DNA from: Pedobacter helvus
GTDB lineage: Bacteria > Bacteroidota > Bacteroidia > Sphingobacteriales > Sphingobacteriaceae
Length of the DNA stretch: 64,000 nt
Assembly (NCBI RefSeq): GCF_005925325.1
Contig: NZ_SRMP01000001.1
Location: 496,001 to 560,000 of the forward strand
Reading direction: 5' to 3'
Below are positions 36,206 through 43,806 of this stretch, in pieces (within the stretch, counting starts at the first letter, position 1; each line of letters starts with the position of its first letter). The position numbers and the translations under genes are program-made. The notes below the pieces were generated by a model. That model saw nothing but the letters and a program-made list of their open reading frames with translations. It was not told the DNA's origin and made no database searches.

Positions 36206-36449
36206 AGTATCTATCTTATCATTTACAAAAAGATATAGCAAAGCTAAGACCTACAATTAAAGCGATTTACTTTATTATACCAACCCCACCATTTTTTATA
36301 TTTCTTTAGTAGTTCGGTATACTTAAATAATTCGTAATGTTCGCATTGCATAAAAAAGCAGGTATAGAACTTTTGTATAATAGTTACGGGCTTTGATATA
36401 ATAACTAGCTACCGTGCTTTTTATAATTGTATTTTTGTACGAGATAAAG

Positions 36450-37514
36450 ATGTTTACCGAGAAAAAAAATCAGCTCAGCCAGATCTCTTCAAGATTGGAT
36501 CTGTTTACACACCGAAAGTATCGTGTGTATAGACATCTTACACTGTGGATAGCCTATTGGTTTATCTTTGCGATCAGCTATAAAAACCCCAATTCTATAG
36601 AACCCTATGCTACTTATTTGAAAATTGGGATATCATTTACATTATTTTTTCAAGCTTATGTGAACATGTACTGGTTGGTGCCAGCTTATTTGTTCAACAA
36701 TAAATTTAGAAGTTATCTTTTAGGGTTGATACTGATGCTAACTTTGTTCAGTTTGTTGATTGGCTATGTAGCCTATTTGATGCAAGATTTGCAAATTCGC
36801 TATGCGCCACTACAATTGTTTGACCCAAAACCTGCGATGTACTTTGCCTTTGCTTTGGTTTTTGTAGGAGCATCATCTGCTATTAAACTTTTTCAGCGTT
36901 GGATATCAGACACTAGAGAAATAGCAGAGCTTACGGATGTAAGTATAAGAGCCGAATTAGAACAGTTAAAAAACCAGGTTAATCCGCATTTTCTTTTCAA
37001 TATGCTGAACAACGCCAATGTATTGATTGCTAGTGACCCAAAAAAAGCATCGCAAGTACTAATAAGCTTAAGTGACTTGTTGCGTTACCAATTATACGAT
37101 AGCGCAAGACCAGAGGTATTGCTTAGCGCTGACATCAATTTTTTAAAGGATTGTCTTGAAATGGAGAACATCCGCCGAGATCATTTCGATTTCTCGGTAA
37201 CTACATCAGGTGCTGTACATGGTATAATGATACCGCCGTTTCTATTCATTTCTTTTGTTGAAAATGCCATTAAGCACAGCTTAGATCCAGATCATATCTC
37301 CTTCGTAAGAGTAAATTTTCAATTGATCGAAAAACAGCTCCGCTTTAACTGTATCAACTCCAAGCCTGCGGTAGAACTTAGTAAAAATATGCCTGGTGGT
37401 ATTGGTTTAGCAAACATCAAAAGAAGGCTAGAACTGCTATTTGGTGATCATCATGAGCTAGCCATCAATGAAACAAGCAATAGCTATTCCGTTAAACTAA
37501 TTCTAAATTTATGA
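36450..37514 (+). CDS. LytS-type sensor histidine kinase
   Basis: 354 residues from the ATG at 36450; a GTG at 36414 would add 12. Four transmembrane helices lie within about 30-145. The His_kinase domain has the phospho-acceptor in LKNQVNPHFLFNMLNN (H180 from this start), and a C-terminal ATPase with PPFLFISFVENAIKHS and GGIGLANIKRRLELLFG. It overlaps the regulator gene by 4 bp (ATGA). It should phosphorylate that LytTR regulator. No separate sensor domain is visible, so sensing probably occurs in the membrane helices. Confidence 0.92.
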   Translation: MFTEKKNQLSQISSRLDLFTHRKYRVYRHLTLWIAYWFIFAISYKNPNSIEPYATYLKIGISFTLFFQAYVNMYWLVPAYLFNNKFRSYLLGLILMLTLFSLLIGYVAYLMQDLQIRYAPLQLFDPKPAMYFAFALVFVGASSAIKLFQRWISDTREIAELTDVSIRAELEQLKNQVNPHFLFNMLNNANVLIASDPKKASQVLISLSDLLRYQLYDSARPEVLLSADINFLKDCLEMENIRRDHFDFSVTTSGAVHGIMIPPFLFISFVENAIKHSLDPDHISFVRVNFQLIEKQLRFNCINSKPAVELSKNMPGGIGLANIKRRLELLFGDHHELAINETSNSYSVKLILNL

Positions 37515-38224
37515 AGTGTATTGTTGTAGATGATGAACCTTTGGCAAGACAGGCCATCAAATCGCTAATTGAGCAATTACCTGAATTGCAATTCATGGCC
37601 GAGTTTAGCCATGCTGAACCTGCAGCTGTGTATCTTCATCAAAACCTTACAGACTTGGTTTTCTTGGATATTCAAATGCCCGGACTAAATGGTTTAAACT
37701 TTGCACGTACGATCAGTAAAGAAACTTTGGTCATTTTTACTACCGCCTACAACCAATATGCGTTAGAAAGCTATGAAATTGATGCCATCGATTATTTGCT
37801 AAAGCCCATTAAGCAATCGAGATTTGAAAAGGCGGTACAAAAAGCCATGTCATACAAAAAGCTACTCACCAAAAATGCAGCTTCTGTTAACGAGATCAGT
37901 AAAGATTTCTGCTTCATCAAATCGGAGAAAAGAACCATTAAAGTTTTGTTTAGCGATGTTTTATTTGTTGAAGGATTGAAAGACTACGTTATCTTGCATA
38001 CCACCGAACAAAAGATCATCACCGCGATGAACATTAAAACCATTCAATCTCAACTGCCACAAGCAACATTTATCAGAGTTGCTAAATCCTACCTCATCAA
38101 TAAACTAAAAATAGGTTATTTTGATAACAATACGGTTTACATAGACCAACATGAAATTCCGATAGGCAATGCCTATCGCTCATCGTTTTTTGATTTTGTA
38201 AATAGAAATTTGTTAAGCAGGTAA
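37511..38224 (+). CDS. LytTR-family response regulator
   Basis: 237 residues. Receiver domain about 1-120 with DDEP (7-10), phospho-acceptor D53 in VFLDIQMPG and the K in LLKPIKQSRF. LytTR DNA-binding domain about 130-237 (FCFIKSEKRTIKVLFSDVLFVEG; FIRVAKSYLINKLKI). Cognate partner of the kinase it overlaps. Targets are not evident; the divergent TonB receptor gene is one candidate. Confidence 0.93.
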   Translation: MKCIVVDDEPLARQAIKSLIEQLPELQFMAEFSHAEPAAVYLHQNLTDLVFLDIQMPGLNGLNFARTISKETLVIFTTAYNQYALESYEIDAIDYLLKPIKQSRFEKAVQKAMSYKKLLTKNAASVNEISKDFCFIKSEKRTIKVLFSDVLFVEGLKDYVILHTTEQKIITAMNIKTIQSQLPQATFIRVAKSYLINKLKIGYFDNNTVYIDQHEIPIGNAYRSSFFDFVNRNLLSR

Positions 38225-38226
38225 AC

Positions 38227-39069
38227 TTAAAGCAAGTTCACGGCGTGCCTTACAGAAGCGTAGCCTAACAACAATAATTTCCGAGAATTAGAAATACGTG
38301 ATCTTTTATTTAACAGCTGATTTGGTGGTATCTTCTTAATTTTCTTTAGTAATTCTTTATAATATACGTAAGCCAAATAAACACCTCTTCTTGAAGATCT
38401 TGGAAGCAACTTAATACCGACCAACGCTTCTCTAAAGTCCGTCGAAATCTCTTCCTCGATACGATGTTTATCTTCCCTTTTAAGCGAAGTTGGATTTACA
38501 TTTGGAAAATAAGACCGCTTCAACTGGATATAATCGGCATTGAGATCTCTCAAGAAATTCACCTTCTGAAACGCCGCACCTAGCTTCATCGCAAACGGTC
38601 GCAACTTTTCATATGCTTGTCTATCACCATTTACAAATACTTTCAAACACATTAAACCCACCACCTCAGCAGAGCCGAGAATGTACTTGTCATACTGTCT
38701 ACTGTCAAAATCAACGAGAGAAAGATCCATTTCCATGCTATGTAGAAAGCTATGGATCAAATCGTGATCTATATGGTATTTATTAACTGTCCGCTGAAAG
38801 GAATTGACCACAGGATTAAGACTAATTCCTCTGCTTATGGCACCAAAACATTCTTCCTTAAGTTCGTTAAGCAATATAGCTCCCTTGTAGTCAACAAAGC
38901 TATCAACAATTTCATCTGCTAACCTCACAAAACCATAAATATCATATATGGGCTGTCGCAACTCCTTACCTAAAAAGGCTATACCCAAAGAAAAACTGGT
39001 GCTATAGGTTAAGGTTATCTTCCTACTACAAAGAGCTGATACATGATCAAAAAGCGCTTTCTTTATCAT
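38227..39069 (-). CDS. Phytoene/squalene synthase-family enzyme
   Basis: 280 residues with both aspartate-rich prenyl-diphosphate motifs: RLADEIVD (DxxxD, D52-D56) and NFLRDLNADY (D175-D179). It condenses two isoprenoid diphosphates in carotenoid (geranylgeranyl) or squalene synthesis at the inner membrane. Usually found next to a CrtI desaturase; none is visible here. It is convergent with the response-regulator gene (2 bp apart). The most likely role is carotenoid pigment synthesis as CrtB, but squalene-type activity cannot be excluded. Confidence 0.88.
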   Translation of the reverse strand: MIKKALFDHVSALCSRKITLTYSTSFSLGIAFLGKELRQPIYDIYGFVRLADEIVDSFVDYKGAILLNELKEECFGAISRGISLNPVVNSFQRTVNKYHIDHDLIHSFLHSMEMDLSLVDFDSRQYDKYILGSAEVVGLMCLKVFVNGDRQAYEKLRPFAMKLGAAFQKVNFLRDLNADYIQLKRSYFPNVNPTSLKREDKHRIEEEISTDFREALVGIKLLPRSSRRGVYLAYVYYKELLKKIKKIPPNQLLNKRSRISNSRKLLLLGYASVRHAVNLL

Positions 39070-39250
39070 TTAATTAAACGAGTTTATAAGGTTTGTTTGA
39101 ATTACACCTCATCAACCCTAAGATACCTGATAGCAGCGTTGCTTTTTGAGTTATTATACGAAGTAGGCTATCGGTTATATTTACATAACGTATTTTTATA
39201 CTAATAGGATAAATGGAAAATAGAATTACTTGAATAGTTAACCATTACTC

Positions 39251-39442
39251 CGAGATGATGCCGCTGCTAATGTTCAGCGCCAATCACAACCCAATGTTTT
39301 ACACACCTTTGATAATCATCGCTCAAAGGATAAATTAGTAGCAATTATGATGGGTGGTACGGCCGGAGTGAACCAAATGAAGGTGATGATGATCAGTAAT
39401 AAATCTCTACCATTCTATTTGTTTGCCATTGCTACCCATTAA
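39251..39442 (+). pseudogene. Open fragment without a start, possible gene remnant
   Basis: An open frame of 63 codons on the plus strand ends at TAA 39440-39442 and has no start near its 5' end; an in-frame stop lies about four codons before it. It reads with protein-like composition (NVLHTFDNHRSKDKLVAIM, then MGGTAGVNQMKV). I do not recognise a family. The surrounding 370 bp (39070-39438) hold no intact gene. It abuts the frameshifted reductase gene, consistent with decay at this end of the cluster. Confidence 0.3.
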
Positions 39443-40444
39443 AAAGCGCTTATACCGTTTACCGTAGTGTATTTAAAATTCAATTTTTGATCGGGATAAA
39501 CAAACCTGAAAGCACTTTGAGCCATCAATGCCGCCTCGTGAAAGCCACATAAGATCAACTTTAGTTTACCTGGGTAAGTGTTAATATCGCCAATTGCAAA
39601 AACACCGTCAATATTTGTAGAATAATCATAGGTATTAACCGCTACAGCAGATCGATCTATATTTAGTCCCCATTCGGCAATTGGCCCGAGTTTAGGACTT
39701 AGGCCAAACAGAGGTATCAGGTAATCTGCATCAATGTGAGTTTCGAAACCACTATAATCAGAAACAATGACCTTTTCCAATCGTTCTTTACCTTCTATCT
39801 TCAAAACATGTGATTTAAGCATTAAGTTGATCGTCCCTTCGCTAGCCAAATCAAATCTTATGAGCGGAATCTGGCGCACCCCTAAAACTTTCACTACGAT
39901 GGATCAAGGTCACCGATTTGGCGATATCTTTTAAGTGTATCGTCCAATCGAGAGCAGAGTCTCCTCCCCCCGCAATAATGATATCCTTATCTCGATAGGT
40001 CTCTACGTCTTTGATCATATAAGAAATCCCTTTTCCATTCTCGAACATTTCTAAATTTTCAACTACAGGCTTTCTAGGCTCAAACGAACCAAGTCCTCCG
40101 GCAATCACCAAAACTTTCGCATGTACCTTGGTGTTTTCGTTCGTACAAATTTGGAAACTGCCATCCGAAAGTTTTTCGACCTCTTGAACGCGTTCTCCCA
40201 AAGTGTAGGTAGGCTTAAATGGCTCAATTTGTAGCAAAAGTTGTTGAATATGATCTTGAGCTGTAATACCAGGAGAACCTGGGATATCATAGATTGGCTT
40301 TTGCGGGTAGATTTCAGAAAGTTGCCCGCCAACCTGCAGCAGTGCATCAATCAAATGGCAACGCATTTTTAAAAGACCAGCTTCAAACACGGCAAACAAT
40401 CCTACTGGCCCTGCGCCAATAATACATATATCTGTTTGTATCAT
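39439..40444 (-). pseudogene. Ferredoxin-NADP reductase/thioredoxin-reductase-like flavoprotein, frameshifted
   Basis: Two overlapping frames (40444-39851 and 39894-39439) together encode one flavoprotein of about 335 residues. The first part has the FAD motif DICIIGAGPVGLFA, GGQLSEIYPQ and the NADPH motif DIIIAGGGDSALDW. The second part has the closing GVFAIGDINTYPGKLKLILC motif. The first frame ends right after GAPDSAHKI, and the other frame continues with DLASEGTINL. About two bases appear to be missing near 39855. This is the YumC-type FNR family, which passes electrons between NADPH and ferredoxin. No Cys-x-x-Cys is present, which argues against thioredoxin reductase. Probably inactive unless the lesion is a sequencing error. 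Confidence 0.8.
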
Positions 40445-40455
40445 ATCTTAATAAT

Positions 40456-41008
40456 TTAAATTGTTGTTATTTTCTTGGTTGCAGCCAGTTTTACAAGTAG
40501 ATCTAGTTTGGCTTTATATTTGGCAGAAATCTCACCGACCCTGGTATGGTCAACTAGTTCACTTTTTATGATAGGAACGCTGAAGGGAATGGTCCATGCC
40601 CTTAACGATTTTGCTATCATATCCATTGAGTTAATTCCTTGCATAGCCTGTGCTCCATCTGCCCAACAGATTAAACCTATAGTCTTATCACTTAGATAAG
40701 GCTTCGTCTCTCTAGCACTAAGCTCCAGCCAGTCCAGGCAATTTTTCATTACCCTGGGATGCTGCCAGGTATAAAGGCACAAGCCAAAAATGCACATCCA
40801 CCTCCCTGAAAACATGGTTCATTACCTCTACTCCCTTCGGTGTATTAACAAGAGAAATATCGAATAAGGGAATACCGCTATCTACAAGGTTAAACAGTCT
40901 TGCATCAACTCCAAACTTTTCCAATCTTTCAACGAGGTAATTAGAGATTAAACTCGAGGTTGAAGATGCCCTTCTTTCAAGGGCACCGTTGAATATTATC
41001 GCTTTCAT
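40456..41008 (-). pseudogene. NADPH-dependent FMN reductase (flavodoxin fold), frameshifted
   Basis: The frame starting at 41008 (MKAIIFNGALERRASST) fails after WLVPLY, and the second part continues in another frame with VMKNCLDWLELSARETKPY. Between them, the third frame reads GSIPG. Inserting one base near 40767 and one near 40751 would restore PLYHGSIPGVMKNCLDW, a standard NADPH-dependent FMN reductase motif. Two single-base deletions about 16 bp apart are the simplest explanation. The intact product would be about 184 residues, a cytoplasmic flavin or quinone reductase. It lies between the FNR-like gene and the DUF2480 gene. Confidence 0.82.
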
Positions 41009-41019
41009 TTCTTACATCA

Positions 41020-41514
41020 TTATCGTTTATAAATTACTTTGGGCATCCCAATCTCTCCATACATCAGCGCCTTTACTATGGGCCTAAGTCTATCGGTGGC
41101 CAGCATATAGAGTGCGGGCAATATTTCCGGTCTTGCCCTAACTACAACCTTTTGATCCTTATAAGGAGACAAATCTGTCTTTAAAACATTGGCATACCAC
41201 ATTTCAAGCTCAAGCGATCTTACAGTATTGAAATTAAAATAGGCTGCAACGCCACAAAGCTTGTCGGCTAAAACCATATATACCCAAGAGGGGATAACTG
41301 TATCAACAGAACAGTAAATGGCCACTGCCTTACCAGTAAAGACGGTGAAATCCATTTCTTTGACCATAGCCTTAAATTCCTTTTCCTTAATGATCATTTC
41401 CATATAAAGCATATCTTTAATATCCAGTCCAACGAATTCTTCTGTTGGCCTAAAATCAAAAAGATCAAAAGCAATGATACCTGAAGCCTCTACTTTGTTT
41501 ATAAATTTTTCCAT
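41020..41514 (-). CDS. DUF2480-family protein
   Basis: 164 residues from the ATG at 41514 (a longer frame opens at 41544). MEKFINKVEASGIIAFDLFDF, the IIKEKEFKAMVKEMDF segment, IPSWVYMVLADKL and the final LRPIVKALMYGE match the DUF2480 family of Bacteroidota. It has no export signal and no known activity. Unlike its three neighbours it has no visible frameshift. Its place between superoxide dismutase and flavin reductase genes suggests a role in oxidative stress or Fe-S homeostasis; this is inference from context. Confidence 0.85.
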   Translation of the reverse strand: MEKFINKVEASGIIAFDLFDFRPTEEFVGLDIKDMLYMEMIIKEKEFKAMVKEMDFTVFTGKAVAIYCSVDTVIPSWVYMVLADKLCGVAAYFNFNTVRSLELEMWYANVLKTDLSPYKDQKVVVRARPEILPALYMLATDRLRPIVKALMYGEIGMPKVIYKR

Positions 41515-41519
41515 TGAAG

Positions 41520-42191
41520 TTATGATGCAGGTAGATATAACCAACTGCTTGGCTCTGTTAAAAAATTATTATTTAATGTTTGAAATTGCTTGCAGATAAT
41601 TTCTTTCGACCGCAGTCCAATCCAATACCGACCAAAAAGCATCCAAGTAGTCCGCTCTTTTGTTCTGATATTTAAGGTATAAGCATGCTCCCAAACATCA
41701 ACCCCTAAAATAGGCAACATACGATCTGTAGAAACAACATCCATCAAGGGATTATCCTGATTAGGCGTAGCTGTTACCACTAGCCCTCCTTTATTGTCTA
41801 CCGATAGCCATGCCCAACCAGAACCAAATTGTGCAATACCTGCAGCTTTAATTTCCGACTTTAGGTTTTCTAAGCTTCCGAAAGTAAGATCAATTTTCTC
41901 AGCAAGCTCGTTTTTTGGGGTATGCGATGCCGTTGGCGAGAGGATCTGCCAAAACAAAGAGTGATTATAGTGGCCTCCGGCATTGTTTCTCACTACCGCA
42001 GGATGCTTGCTAATTTCATGTAGTATATTTTCCAAGCCTTGATTTTCTGCAGCCGAACCCGAGATAGCTTTGTTCAAATTATCTACATAAGCTTGATGGT
42101 GGCGACTATGGTGAATGATCATCGTTTCATGATCAAAATACGGCTCCAATGCATTAAAAGCATACGAAAGCTCTGGCAATGTGTGTTTCAT
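41520..42191 (-). pseudogene. sodA: Fe/Mn superoxide dismutase with frameshifted C-terminus
   Basis: A 223-codon frame. Residues 1-171 are a normal Mn-type superoxide dismutase with all four metal ligands: H27, H77 (NHSLFW), D165 and H169 (DVWEHAY), and ATPNQDNPLM typical of the manganese group. After Y171 the frame reads a nonsense tail. The shifted frame gives [16 protein letters not shown], then [20 protein letters not shown] and a stop at 41569-41571, the proper end of the family. One missing base near 41679 (TAT[T]AC) explains it. The product would lack the native last helices and is probably unstable. Divergent from the SufR-like regulator gene. Confidence 0.88.
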
Positions 42192-42218
42192 AAAATTTGA
42201 TTTTTATTAAATGTAGAG

Positions 42219-42226
42219 CAAAGATA
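42219..42226 (-). promoter_or_regulatory. -7 box of the superoxide dismutase promoter
   Basis: TATCTTTG on the minus strand matches the Bacteroidota -7 consensus TAnnTTTG. A TTG lies 19 bp upstream, inside the 3' half of the palindrome at 42234-42270, so a bound repressor would cover the -33 element. Confidence 0.65.
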
Positions 42227-42233
42227 GGCAACC

Positions 42234-42270
42234 GAAATAATAAAACAAGTTTAAATTGTTTTATTATTTC
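42234..42270. promoter_or_regulatory. Perfect 15-bp inverted repeat, candidate SufR-like operator
   Basis: GAAATAATAAAACAA, a 7-bp spacer, then its exact reverse complement. It overlaps the -33 element of the sod promoter. Part of the half-site (AATAATAAAAC) recurs before the regulator gene at 42371-42381. Inferred operator of the adjacent regulator. Confidence 0.7.
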
Positions 42271-42361
42271 ATAGAATAGTCATAATTGTAAAACAGCGCC
42301 ATACTACATTATAAAAAGCACCATCAGCAGATACGATTACGATAAACTCTAGACATTTTAC

Positions 42362-42389
42362 TATATTTGTTAATAATAAAACTAGTTTT
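42362..42389 (+). promoter_or_regulatory. Regulator promoter with overlapping operator half-site
   Basis: TATATTTG (42362-42369) fits the -7 consensus TAnnTTTG. AATAATAAAAC follows and runs into a 12-bp palindrome AAAACTAGTTTT (42378-42389) at the expected transcription start, which suggests autorepression. Confidence 0.6.
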
Positions 42390-42398
42390 TGTTGCAAA

Positions 42399-43058
42399 AT
42401 GAAAAAATCACTTATAGATCAAACTTTACGGTTTATTAAATTAAGTAATGAAATTACTGCAGCAGCATTAGCAATAGAGTTAGGCGTAACAAAAGAGGGC
42501 GCCAGGCTCAATCTGCTTAAGCTAGCAGAAGAAGGCTTGGTTGTAAGTTTTGTAAAAAGTGAACGCGTAGGTAGGCCTGTAACTTATTACAAGCTTACCG
42601 AAAAGGCTTTAGCTAAACTTCCGGATGCACATGCACAAGTTACAGTAGAGCTTTTAAGTTCTGTAAGACAGCTTTTGGGAGAAAATGCGCTCGATCTCCT
42701 CATTGGTGAACGGGAAAAAAAAACATACGAACGATATGAGGCAATGCTAAAAGACGCTTCGAGTTTGGAGCAACGTTTAGAAATACTTACCAATATCAGA
42801 ACCGAAGAAGGTTATATGGCCGAGTGGAAAAAGGAAGGGGAAGATTATCTTTTGATCGAAAATCATTGTCCAATTTGTGCAGCAGCTACCGAATGTCAAG
42901 GGTTTTGCAGAGCAGAATTAAAGAACTTCAGATTACTTCTCGGCAGCCAGTATGAGATCGAGCGCATTTCTCATATCTTATCTCAGGGACAGCGATGCAC
43001 CTATCTGATAAAAGAACAACCTAAGCAAACAATAAACGGAGACACACTTTCATTTTAA
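42399..43058 (+). CDS. SufR-like winged-helix regulator with Cys cluster
   Basis: 219 residues. The N-terminal about 1-75 is a winged helix (ITAAALAIELGVTKEGARLNL; GRPVTYYKLTEKA). The C-terminal region has NHCPICAAATECQGFC and a later QRCTYL, giving five cysteines, four of which could ligate an Fe-S cluster as in cyanobacterial SufR. It is divergent from the sod gene, with shared operator-like repeats at 42234-42270 and 42371-42389. I infer a redox- or Fe-S-sensing repressor of the sod/DUF2480/flavin-reductase/FNR operon. The gene itself appears intact although its presumed regulon is damaged. Confidence 0.85.
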   Translation: MKKSLIDQTLRFIKLSNEITAAALAIELGVTKEGARLNLLKLAEEGLVVSFVKSERVGRPVTYYKLTEKALAKLPDAHAQVTVELLSSVRQLLGENALDLLIGEREKKTYERYEAMLKDASSLEQRLEILTNIRTEEGYMAEWKKEGEDYLLIENHCPICAAATECQGFCRAELKNFRLLLGSQYEIERISHILSQGQRCTYLIKEQPKQTINGDTLSF

Positions 43059-43496
43059 AATAACTCAATACAGCAGTATTAGATACAATTTTAGCACATT
43101 GCTGCACATCTTGAATGTTCATACTAAAATTAACACAATTACAATAGGTACGATAACGATATATCTGAGAATAAATGGAGTTACGAAAGGATAAGAATTT
43201 CCATAGTTTCCAAATTCAGTTATCGTTATAATCTAAATAGCAAGAACATACCTTACTTAACACAGCTACAACCGCTTTCCTTATATCATTTCTTTGCAAT
43301 AACGAATTGAAAATGTGTCTTGGTTTTTCGAAATCTAGTTTACTCGTACTTTCTATCACCTAATCAGACACAATTAAACAATTGATAAACATATTTTTAT
43401 TTTTACCATCGGACAATGATACAGGAAAAATAGAGATAGTAGAATAGGTAATAAATTAGTTGATATTTTATTACCTCAGCTGACTTCACTAAAAAC
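43059..43496. other. Intergenic region without an intact gene
   Basis: About 440 bp between the regulator and the tRNA terminator. It has scattered stops in all frames. The minus strand has a 36-codon open stretch near 43123-43230 with a hydrophobic C-terminal tail, possibly the vestige of a membrane protein. ATAACGAT and its complement occur about 60 bp apart. Nothing can be assigned. Confidence 0.4.
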
Positions 43497-43498
43497 AA

Positions 43499-43532
43499 AA
43501 AACCCTCTAAACGCTATCATTTAGAGGGTTTT
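43499..43532 (-). terminator. Terminator of the tRNA transcript
   Basis: AAAACCCTCTAA, a 10-base loop and TTAGAGGGTTTT form a 12-bp stem with flanking A- and T-runs, 24 bp after the 3' end of tRNA-Pro on its strand. Confidence 0.88.
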
Positions 43533-43556
43533 TGCTAGATTTTAACATCTAATAAG

Positions 43557-43630
43557 TCGGGGTGGCAGGATTCGAACCTACGACCTCCACATCCCAAATG
43601 TGGCGCGATACCGGGCTACGCTACACCCCG
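43557..43630 (-). tRNA. tRNA-Pro (anticodon TGG)
   Basis: 74 nt with a complete cloverleaf on the minus strand: acceptor CGGGGTG pairs with CACCCCG, T-arm GGTTCGAATCC, anticodon loop TTTGGGA with TGG, discriminator A. No encoded CCA. It lies downstream of tRNA-Ser on the same strand, followed by a terminator. Confidence 0.97.
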
Positions 43631-43651
43631 ATGGTGGTATCACCTTTGTTT

Positions 43652-43739
<88 letters not shown>

Positions 43740-43806
43740 TTTCGATCAGCATTGCTGCGTTTCGAGGTTGCAAATATAGTAATTCATTAATATTTGCAAA
43801 AAAAAA

